NCBI GenBank assembly: GCA_963970005.1
Contig: CAXAMN010025672.1
Coordinates: forward strand, 207,816-271,815
DNA length: 64,000 nt
Direction: 5' to 3'
Source of the DNA: Durusdinium trenchii
Lineage: Eukaryota; Sar; Dinophyceae; Suessiales; Symbiodiniaceae
The notes beneath the pieces were generated by a model that was given only the letters and a program-made list of their open reading frames with translations, searched no databases and was not told the DNA's origin. The position numbers were made by a program, and so were the translations under genes. How positions within the stretch are numbered: the stretch's first letter is position 1; each line of letters opens with the position of its first letter. Below are positions 12,201 through 24,200 of the stretch, in pieces.

Positions 12201-15200
12201 ACGTATACAAAGATTTCCGGAACGCCGCGTGGACTGCCCAAATTCATGAAGCAGGGGCCCTGTTGAAGCTGATTGCGCTGAGTTGCCACACAGGATGGCG
12301 GGAAAGAAGCCATGGCAAACATCCCCTTTAGCGTTGAGTGCAAAAGCATCCAATTTGCTCTTGTCGTGGGGAGTGCCGCTTTTGATGCTACTTGGTGGAA
12401 TGTATGTCCGCCGCCGCATGCCGAGACTCACTCTTTGGTCTTAGATCTTAGCAGGCCTCTATAGGGCACCGATGGACAGAATCACGAGTTCAATCTTGGT
12501 TGGCTCCTATATGGATGAGCTATTTGAGAACATAATACTGAATCTTGCCGCCTGCCGAGACTGCATCTATGTGATTCTATCGCACAAGAAATTCCACCTT
12601 GCCAATCCCGCCGGGTTTCAAGCTCAGCATGGGTGGAAACGTCGCAGTTCAAAGACACAGGCAGCAAGCAAGTACTGGCCTGTAAATCCTCAAATCGTAG
12701 GCGCATGATGTGGATGGATCAAGGATATCGACTATGAACCGACTTCAACATGATCCATATATAACAGTTCTCTCAATTAATTAAGTAAGAGAGTATACTG
12801 CATATTAAAAATGAAGTATGATCTAATATACAGAGGATTGATATGTGTTTTGTGACTGAGGACCTCATGGTGGTTGATGCCTTCTGCGGACAAGGTGAAA
12901 TTACCCGTGCTTTCAGTCTGGAGCTTGGATAACATCAAGATTGGGTGCACTGGACTGCCCACTCGCCAGTGGAGGGGGTTCACCATTTCCAGAACTGTGG
13001 AACTAGTCTTCTTTCGACGATGCATCCATATCTCAGCTCAGCTACAGAGCCAATAAGGAAAAACAGTTCAGTTGCAAACATTTGCAAAAGCAACCTGACC
13101 TGATGGTTCGTGTTGAGGACGTGAAGGGCAGCAAGCGCTGGGATCTCAGAAACAATTAAACGCTACCGGTGGGAGACCAAAATAGGAAGATCTGATCAAC
13201 TGCTTTCATTAAATTTGTAGGGTTGATCATTGACTGGAAGTCAATTTGAATTCGTGGTAAATTCATGTGGATCAACTCTTGAACTTTCATTCTTCTCCCA
13301 AATCAATAATTGTTATATTAATTACTTAATTAATACCTACCGGATACCCTTTCCGGGTTGAAAGGCAAGCGGTAAGCGGAATATATGCAGCACATGGGTC
13401 AGAATGGCCAGCCGGCTCTGAGGGCGTGCTTCGACCTGCTTCTCCATGGCGATGATGGTGACATCCTCCACCCGCACAAACCTCAGAACAAAGCGTTCGA
13501 GCAGGAAGACGACGTGTACACAGTTATTGATTGCGAATGTGCCCAAAACTTTGCACACATCACTACCTGAACTGTTCTTGACACAACACACAGGATTTGG
13601 ATGGCCTTATAATTAGATCTGCTCTATCACGCAACCATGCATGCGCCCACTATATCATAATCAACAGTGTGTGCGCTGTGCGAACACGGATCCACCACTG
13701 ACTGCTGAGGAGGGGGTTCAGGAACATTCTGCTGATGGTCCTTCGCTTGAAAAGGCGTGGTCTACTGGTCGGAGGACCACCTTGCAACTCGTGGATTTTC
13801 ATCAATGCTGCTACTCATGGCCGACGGAAAGACAATATATTTGGCAATACTAACCGCAAGTATGTGTCAGATGCAACTGCGAAACTAGGCACTATAATTG
13901 AAAGGGTTTGTGCAACATGCATGTCATGTATGCTGTGGACATACTATACACCCTTTATTTTGAACATACACAGCCAAGGATCACCTGCCGCTTTATCTTA
14001 CTGGGGTTGGTTGCCATTGCCAGAGATGCTTTCTTCCTGGGGGAGCAACCATCTTCAAGTCTGATGACGGACTTCCCATACATGCTGTTCATGGCTTCTG
14101 TTGTGGCACCACTATACTGGAGTAAGGTGAGCTTGTCATATCCCCAGTTGCTGCATAATATATACAGCTAATTTGCAATGAGAGGTAATTGTGGAAAGTC
14201 AAAATCCACCGCAGTTTATATGTTATGAATGCATTCGTGTGCAAACTAAGTCCCATGGGGGCTTACGGCCACCCCAACACAAAGCCGACGAAGATGTTTG
14301 GCACTCTGCTTCAGCCTCAATGACAGGTACTCACTGTTCTAAAATTAATATGCTTGCATGACACTTGCGACCCTCAATGGCAAACCCGGAAACCTGTGCA
14401 TGCACCATCCCAGGCCATACATGCAGCGCTTTAAACGCAAGCTGTCTGCGGCTGACAAGCGACGCATCAACAAGAACAAAGCGATCAAGAAGTTCCAGAC
14501 TGTACGCAAAACCATCAATAAGACCACTGGAAAAAACCCAGGTGTAGCTTGCTGTGGATTTTAGCTCAGACTTTATTTTGGGCACAACTATCAATAGTCC
14601 ATTTTGCCAACCAACATTCATCAAATTTACTCGTGTGCCATAGCGGCCTGTTGGGACACATGTGCACCTAAAATCTCATTAGTGCTCAAATGAAAGGGGA
14701 CATGCGACTGCCTGTACTGTGTAAGGACGGGCTCCGATGGCTTGAAGCGATCAGCTATCTACCCCTCCAAGTTCGCTGAGTTCCTGGCTAGAAACCATCT
14801 GAAGTTTGCAGATGCTTGGTCGCATGTTTTCTATACACAAATGGTCCGTGGCAAGATTAACAAGGCAAGGTACACTATACTGTACACTATATAAATTAAT
14901 ATATTATATTGTTATATTGTTATATTGCGATGCCACATTTGCAGCTTGATGGCTTTCATTCCATCATGCAACTCGACACACACTACTGCATGAGGGCCAA
15001 CCTGGATCCACGCTGAAGAAGTTCATCCCAGTTCCAGCAGAAGCAGAAACACAACTGGAGGTCTGGTGTCAGTTGCATTCCGTTTTGTGTTGTATGCATG
15101 CATGGCAGTAAGGAAGAAGCTTATTTCGATATGACTTACTGAATCACAACACAACAGGGTGAATGCAGATGTCCTAGATTTCACGTCCATGCTTTGAGAG

Positions 15201-18200
15201 TTCCAAGTTTGAAGCACCAGCTGTACATTTGATGTGTAGACAGAATGAGACCTAATTCTACATATGCGCACTTGTGAACAAATGAACATTGTGTGCCAAG
15301 GGCCCATACAAATGGCGACACGCCCGCTTGGCTGCCTTCCGTGCTGACTTGCAGAAGCGGGTGGAGGGGGGGAACATACATTCCCCTTCTCCGGGAAGGC
15401 TTGTGAGTGAGCCACCTTTTGTCTTTTGTAATTAAATTGCATTGTAAAATGCAACGGTTCAGGAGGTGTTGGAGGGCATGACTTGTTTGCTAGAAGAGCT
15501 TTATAAATTTGACCACTGACATACGTGTGACTGGTCTATCAGGGATCATTTCATGTGTGCCAACTGCCTCTGCAGAGCTCGGCATGTCAGTTCGTGTCCT
15601 GACACGTGCTGGTGATTGGCTTCGAAAGAACCTTCCCATGTGGTCACTTGCTTATGCATGGGCATCCACAGGGACTGAACTGGAACATGGAGGAGTCAGA
15701 TCTAGATATGGCCAAAAAGGAGTCGCACGATTACATGTCAACCCATATGGCAGTTGTATATAGTGTACATGTCAAAGTTGCACAAAACACTGTTTGATGC
15801 CAAAAAACGATATATTGCATTCTGAAAATTGGGACCGTGAACCATCGTGAACCATCGTGAAATGTCCATTTTAAAGCGTGAACGCCCATTTCAAAGCGTG
15901 AACGTACCGTGAAACTTTACCCCCTAAAAACATGATATTTCATGGAGAACGTGAACAGCGTGAACCACCGTGAACAGCGTGAACCACCCCGAACCGGCTC
16001 TTAAGACCCATCTGCAATCCGAGAAGCCTTTTTGACCCAGGGGCTGGCCACTCGCATGTAGGGTGGGATGGTGTCCGCGGCAGATGTAGCCTTGCAGCGG
16101 GCCGCTGACCGAGCTCGGAGGCGTGTGGATCTGGAAGTTGCACTTGCAAGAATCCAGCGGGAAGTGGGCTATGAAATCGCTACAGAGTATCATGAGCTCT
16201 TTCCATGGGTTTCAGTCCTGTCCATGCCTTATCACCTACTTAATGTGACTCTTGTGCAATTTGATGTATGATGAATGCATTACATTCTTCGATATTTGAA
16301 AAACATGTTCTATGAAGCTTGCAACTTATCGGAACACTTGTCCTCTTGTGCACATGTCCTACTTCTCTCGAGGTTGGCCGACAGGATTGCTTCCGATACG
16401 AGTTATGCCCCTCAACTTCGAACTCCGCCTTCTGCAGGAGGGTAGGGCTTAGTGGGGCGTGTGGGTTGTGTGCGAACGGTCATTGCGCATGTGTGATTGG
16501 GTCGTTGCAGCGGTTGTATGCACTGTTAGTTTGCGATGTCATGCACCTGGTACCAGTTCTACTTTCAAGCTGCAACATGTTTGCGATATGACATATATAT
16601 TATATAGTTTAATTCATAGATTCTATAGAGTAGGCTCATGCACACATTGTAGTGTCCTGTGCTATCTGTGGCATGTACTACATCGCAATTGCACGGATTG
16701 TGAATACCATATAATATATATGACCATAAATTGAACCGATACAACATAGAATAATTAGAATCGATCCGGCGCTTCAGGAGCAACAAGTACTGCGAGCACA
16801 ATCCCAGCCACGGATGAAGCGGCCAGAGAAAATGCTCGGCGGGGTTGTGCCGAGGCCCGTCGCATGGCAGAGAGAACGCATCAGGGACCAGTTGTCCGTG
16901 TAGATGGTGTTCCAGTGGTGCCTGAAGTGGTGGCTACACCGCCGGACAAGATCCGGCGTAGGGACACTATGCCCCTGAGTAATCCATCAGCGCCAAAGGA
17001 AGCTTGTGCCGGAATGCAGGCACCTTCATGTGGTGAGGCAGCGGCTTCACTCACTGCATCAGTGCCTATCTCCAGGTCCCAAAAGAAGAAATGCAAGAGG
17101 TCCAACAAGAAGAAGAAGAAGCAAGCAACGGCCGTGAAAGGCCCCACGGCTTCAGAACCATGTCCAGCTCCGCTTGGCAATGAAGCTGCTTTGCATACCT
17201 CCAATGGGGTGTCTGGCCATGGTGGCCAAGAGAACGGTGCAGCCCCAACCGAATCTGTGGGTGACACTGACATGCCCCCTGCTGATGTCCCAGCTCAGCT
17301 GACTGATGCCAAGACCACCTCAACTGAGGAAAACAATGAAGCTGCAAATGTGAGCAGTGGCACGAAGGATGGGTCATGTTCCAGGTCAGAACCATCGTCC
17401 AACAAGCCTACTGCGTCAAAAGCAGCTCCCAAGCCAAAGGCGCAAGTGAAAGCTGAAGAATCTACCACGCCCAGTGTCAGGCAGCGGGTCAAGGGAGAAC
17501 CTATCACCCATGCAGAAGCGGTCAAGCGATCCCACTCAGACAGTTTCAGGCGGGCGTGTTCGTCTGTTCAGCAAACTCCCTCTGCGTGCCCGCCTGTGGA
17601 ACCGCAAACAAATGGAGATTTGCCCAGCCCTCTGCATGACAGTCAAGCAGAGGAACCGTCAGCTGCAGCTGATATGATGGAAGCGGATACGGACCAACAG
17701 AAGACACAACAAAAGGATGGGACGACGCCGAGTGAGCCGGCGGGATCGGAACATGATGAACCTGACGGTGATGATGATGAAGAATATAATGAAGAAGAGG
17801 AAGAGGAGGAGGAACCAGCAGAACCGGGTCATGAAGAGAAGGAAAAGGAGGAGATGGGCAAGACCAAGAAGGATGCACCCAGTACTGTCAGTACTGTGGA
17901 AGGCAAGGATAAGGAACCCAAGAAGAAGAAAGAAAAGACGCCAGAACAAAAAGCAGCTCACGCGAGGTATATGCGCTTCTCGAGAAGTCTTTCCAGCATC
18001 TCGGCTTCGAAGCAACTGTGGCGGTTTTCTCAAATGCCTTCGTCGTTGGATAGTATAGAGAGCCCACCACACTACATGTCCATCAAGTAGATCAGATTGT
18101 TACCAATTTAGTAGTTTCTTGGGCATTGATGTTACATGGAAATCATCGAAATGGTGACTAGAATCCAGCGACCAATATGTTGAACAACCACTCTCTTAGA

Positions 18201-21200
18201 GCCAATCACCTTCATTCATTAGTATCGCACGTGTGCACTTGAAAACCTAAACTGGTGCGCAATTTTTGCTGGAATCTGGCTTGTGGGGACTATGACGCAT
18301 GGCCCAGGCAAATTCACACCAGAAGCCATTCGAAAAGCTGGGGCGTCGTCGAAGTACTGTGTCTTGCTGAAACTTAGATCTGTCTTTGATCGAGATGGCC
18401 AGGCAAACTGATATATCTAGAAAATATAGATTTATTGTTGGAACACAAAGATCGATCGAGCTCTAATCTCAAACGTCGTAGTAGTAAACACTCTCGGACC
18501 ATGTATACCCAAGGCACGGAAAAACTACAGATCCTCATGGATGAATGGCTTAGTTGCCAGGGGGCATGGACAAAAAGTGCCTTCTACCAGCGTGTCATGG
18601 AGAAACGGTCTATGAGCCAGCGCGGTGCGCGGGTGTGGCTCACCCAGCACCAAATTGCTGAGAAGTACAAAAGCGAGCTCATAGCATCCCGAATTTGCGA
18701 GCAGAAGCGGAGCGATCCGGAGCTCTTCCGGACTCAAACAAAACTTCATCCCGATGACCCGTCAGAGGAGTGGGCGCTTCAGTGCAATTGTTTTTGAACA
18801 GCAGTGCACCAATCACTCATCACATGGTAATTAGCACTCTTCAAACGCTCATTGCTGAAACCACATGCCAGAATTAGAACTTACATGGATCAGGAAGCTG
18901 TCCAGCATTTGGACATCCAACTATTCTTCCAGATATAGAAAGCTCTTGCACAAGACATTCAATCCGTCCATGGAAGAATCTTATTAAGTTGTATGTTGCT
19001 ACGTGGCTGTGGATGACCCAGTACTTGAGTTTTCAAGAATGATCGATACATAACATGACACATAGCTTAATTTGTTCTCAGATCATATCATTATTATAAT
19101 ATTGTACAAGGCACGTGTCGCACAGCCAGTGCGATAGATCTCCGATTTATGGGTAGTATTGTTCCTTGCAGGAAATGAGACTCTTCCTCGTGTGGGACAG
19201 CGATGTCATTGCTGAGCAAACGGACCATGTGGTGGAGTCTCTCTTCGAATCCATTGACGATGGTCTGGAGTCTGACGATGCCAGTGAGGGTGACAAGAAG
19301 AGTGCCAAAAAGAACAAGAAATCCAAGAAGAAGCGAAAGCGGTCCAGTAGCAGTGAGTCTTCTGAAGAGTCTAGCTCTTCGGTCTCTGAGGAGAAGGCTT
19401 GCGCCCGTCAACATGTTTTTATTGTTAGAGCAGCTAGCAGTTGTAACAGACTGACCTCATCGATCTATACTACATGAACAACAACATTTCACGACATGAG
19501 CACCACCCCGGACCCCTGGCCAAGCTGGGCAGGGCAAGAAGAAGCGGAAGGGGAAGAAGGGAGGCAAGCGCGGCAAGAAGAGAGGCAAGAAGGGCGGCAA
19601 AAGCAAGAAGAAGGAGAGTTCGGAGAGGAAGAAGGAACGCCTTCAGAAGGAAAAGGAGCAAATGGAGAAAGAAGAAGCACGAGAGAAAGCAAAAGCAGAG
19701 AAGGAAGTCTTGAACAAGGGCAAGAAGGCATTGCGCAAATCATTTCACAGGGAATTATAAACGTTCATTCAGCCAGACTGCGATCAACGCATCGTTCATG
19801 CAACCGAACCGGGTATTCATGTTCCCTATAAAACTGATCTGCATTTTGCAAGCTGTTCGTGAGTCATATGTATTGTATCACGAATTCATCAATTGTATCA
19901 TGTACACGCGAAGGTCCATCCAGGAGTTGAGGTGACCATGCACACATCACGTCACAAATATGAAACGTTATGAAACGTTGTTATATATTACTTATTACTG
20001 ACATGTTTGCTCCGCCCGCCACAGACCCTGAGCACCTTGAACGACAAGATCGTGGATGCTTGCAGCAAGGAAAAGATTGTCAGCGCCATGCCAGGATCCT
20101 TAGATCGGCGCACGTGTGGACATGTCAAGACCCGAACATAGAGAACAATGGAGTGTGTGTGTGTGATCACTCTTCACGCATGATGTGTGCAGTTTGAGTG
20201 TTTTCTCACCGGTTTAGCCACAAAAAAAACATAGGGTGCAGTCAGTGCACGCATGTGCTCAAACAAATGGCAGTGTTGAAACCTCTATTTCATGAAGGTC
20301 ACTGGAAATCACAACCAATCAATATATCCAATCAGGTCGACAAATTACGGGTTCAAGTTGATGGGGCCGGCCATTTAAACAGACCATTCGTCCTGCAAGC
20401 TTTACATGATGAATGTCCTGTGAGATTGAATGGGGACTACATGGTATTCGTGAACATGCGAGCGTGAAATATCAGGATTTAGTCCAAGACATGCTTCGGT
20501 GTTAAGAGGCCCCCCAAAAGGACACCCATGCCATGGCACTTGCAAGTATATTGATTATATTATATAACTCATCTCCTGGGAGTGGATTCTCTCTTACATA
20601 TAAAATGCCTACAGTATATTGTTTTATATGTGATATCAGGCACATGCCCTTGACAGCATACCAAACGAAGAAGGCGCGTTCAATGCTAATCAAACAGGCA
20701 AGAAAGGCACAGTGCACAAGGGCTTTGGGGATTCCTGAGTTTAAACCACTAAAAACAATAAACCATTAATATAAAACAAGCTGTCAGGCCCGTCGTGAGA
20801 TGATCCCTCGGCCTCCAATGTTGTTTCAATACATTGTCCCAATCCTCATCATCACCAGTCGGATTCCAGATTGTGTGTAATAGTTTAAAATCAAATGTTC
20901 TGTGGAACCCGATCTTTCAAGAAGAGAATGAATGATGAATCCAACATCAGGTTTTTGTGGCCTGGATGTTTTGTTGGGGGGGCACTACCTCAATCAAATG
21001 ACCAGGTGAAGCGATCTCAACGTTCTATCACTAAGCGCCCGGGATCTTCAACCCAGCACTCCCCCCAACAGCCGCCCGTGCGTGACCCGGGAGCAAGTGG
21101 TTGGGCATGGACTGGCTTAGGTCACCTGAGCTCAAGAAGGCGATTTGGAACCAGCTCTCGAAGAAGAAGAACGCGCTGTGTGATTTGAGGGGCCAGATTC

Positions 21201-24200
21201 AGACAAACATTGACAATGTAGCTTGGCTTAATTCACTGGTATTCTGATCTAGTGATTAGTCCATATGCATGCCCTTCAATGTGGGTGCAAGCAGCCCACA
21301 CACACACACGTGAATTACAAGTCTGCAAACTTGGTTTGACCTAGATATCCCACCAGAAAAGAGATATTTGCAAATTTGTGTTCAAAGCCCGTCTTGGAAT
21401 ATGGGGTATCAAGAACTTCCATTGATATCATGCATGGGTGTCATGTGTTGGTGAACGACCCTTTCCCAGCAAACATGAACACTGTCCAGCTTCCACACTT
21501 ACTACGTCGATTTAAGGTGGAGAAGCTTGATCCGCTTTGTGAGACGGCCAAGACGTTGATCTCAGAGTACAAAGACCTTCTGATCCGCGTGAACTTGGCT
21601 AAGTGAATCTTGGGTCTGAGATTGGTTTTGAGGAGGCCACCAAAATTCATGTGGCACATATGAGTGTTAGTAGGCAGGGCCAGGCATCTCATGGGGAAGA
21701 GCTAGACGCTTTTGTCTTCCGCATGCTCATGAACTCATATCAGGTTCCATGTGTTTTGCCCCCTAGCTTGGCTAATATGTTTGCAGTGTCGACTTGGAAA
21801 GCTTGATTGGGGCACCTAGCTCTTAGGGGAAGAAGCCGGCCAGGTCTAGTCACTCGTTCTATGCACCTTGTTGGTGTGCCAACATGTTTCCCAGCCTAGA
21901 AGATCTATACTTGATCCAGTGCCGGGATTTTGCTTTGCGCCATTGAGTGATGCCGCTTGTCTCTTATCTTCGAAGCAGCCGGATCTCTTAAGATCTGCGA
22001 GTCCACATCTCTTGTGAAAATCATGCATTGCCTGCATGCATGCGTGTCCGTTTAATTGCTGTAATCCATAATCTGTGAGATCTGGATTGAAGGGTAACGG
22101 AAGGGGGGAGCGTTGAACAAGAATATACCGCCCAACCCGCCACGCAGGCCTACAGAGTGACGATGAAAAAATCAACCGGGGCTGCCGAAGCAATCCCCTC
22201 CTCTGTCCTCACCAACGCTATCCAGGATGTGTGCAGTGGCGTTACTTGGACACAAGTACAGGCTTCATCTTGATCAAGATCAGACTAGTATAGTTGTAAT
22301 ATAGTATTGGGCTGTCAATATAGTGCCCATTACCTGCTCACTGGAGTACAGTTCCTTTTCATAAGTACTTGGTTTTTGAAAGAGATCTCATAGGACATGG
22401 CGTGAACAGTTCGCATCTTCTCCAACCAATCGCTGTCCCACATGCCTGCCAACCCAGCCACCTACTACCCGGTGCAACTGAGGGGAGCACTGTTGGCAAA
22501 GCGATGCGGAACATCCGAGCTCATGTGTCAGATCCTTGGCCAACGTTTCCGCCCTGATCCCCACAATACTGTTTTGATCCCTTCGGTGTATGTTTGTCAA
22601 CATGGCCCATGTCCGATTGGTCATGACTCACCTTGTTTCCTGAAAGACAAGCCCTCTAGAACCTACAGGTCTCAGCAAACAACGTTATCAACACTCTGCA
22701 CAACAAGGATTGAAACAATGTGGGGCCAACCTGTGCGCTGAGGATTCTGGAGGGCACCGCTTGCATCCACTTACCAAGAAACTCGGGCTCCTGTCGAACC
22801 ACAATGATTCGAGAGATTGGTGGCGACTCTTGGATGATGGTCCAGACTCTTGGATCAAATGCCATATTCTGGTTTAGCAAAATTTACTTGATCCGGGAAC
22901 CGTTCTCGATGTTATATAGAACTCAGCTATATTATACATCTCCTAATGCCTTGGGTCCAGTCTGTGCCAGAAGGTCGTAATGAATTATTTATAAAATTTT
23001 TCTATGATCGAACGTTCCATGTTTCTTGGTTGAGTTAAATGAATCCATGCATGTGCATGTGCTGAGATCATCCGTGCAGCATTTACTGTAGTACACACGA
23101 ACTGCATCCAGCTTCAACTCGGAAACCTCGATCTTCGCTAGATCGACCTTGTTTCTTTGCACAATGGCGGTCACAAATCAGGAAGTAAGCTACTTGAATA
23201 TCCCAGTGAAGTACAAGGATGGGAATGGCAGAATTGTTATTCGCTCGGAGCCATGGCCCATCATTGATGTGCATGAAACCATGAGTTTTCTAGTGGGAGC
23301 TGGAAAGATTCTAGTTCCCAACTCGGAGCGGCTAAAGTATTGGAGAACCTCGAAAGAGCACGGAGAGAAATGGGCTCAGAATGTGGAATCTGAGCAGATG
23401 GTGCCGATCGGAATATACGGTGATTCCGCCAAAATGACAACCAAGTTTGGAAGCGAGAACGCGCTTGCAATGTTTTGCAACGTGATACTGTGGAGGCCTT
23501 CATCAGTTCGATGGAGCAGGTTCTTGATATTCGCTATCCCAGAGGAACGGCTCACCAACCAAGCCTTGCAGGCGTTCTTGAGGAGAATCGCGTGGAGCTG
23601 CAACCATGCTTTTTCTGGCAGGTTTCCCGATGCTGGTGTGCATGGAGAGCCAATGACTGGGGAAGCGGCGCGCAAAGCCGGGTTGGCTTTGACATCTAGA
23701 ATGGATCGATTCCAGGTGACAGAGTTCAGGGGAGACTGGGGCTGGCACAAGAAGATTTGGAGATTTTGGAGAACGCAGTGGAATGCAGAATATGTCTGCC
23801 ACCTGTGTGATGCTAAGGGCATTTCAGGGGACTGGCGGGAGGTGTACTGGAACATCGAATCCAACAACCACAGGGAGTTCAATCTCACGGCATTCATTGC
23901 GAACCGCATCCCTTCCCGACTTGTTTGTTACTTGGAATGCAGGTTCATGCCTTCCATGCCTTCTAGCATGCTGGCCAATGGTCCATCATAAATGAACTCC
24001 TGCACGCACGCATGCTCCCAGGAGCATGCATTCATGCATCCACTCATGGTTCATTCATTCTTATCATTGATTTTCATGTGATCCATGATGTATGTGCAAC
24101 GGTCCTGCACCATCAAGGACACATTATTGTGCATTTGCGTTTTGCTGCAATTTGTTGATTAGGTCCTCTCCTGACTATCCGTGGTTTTGATCCATCGTGT

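Noticed and set aside
17546-18072. Minus-strand Leu/Phe-rich frames that look like membrane proteins
   Set aside because: They are antisense to Glu/Lys-rich codons of the plus-strand linker exon, a common artefact.
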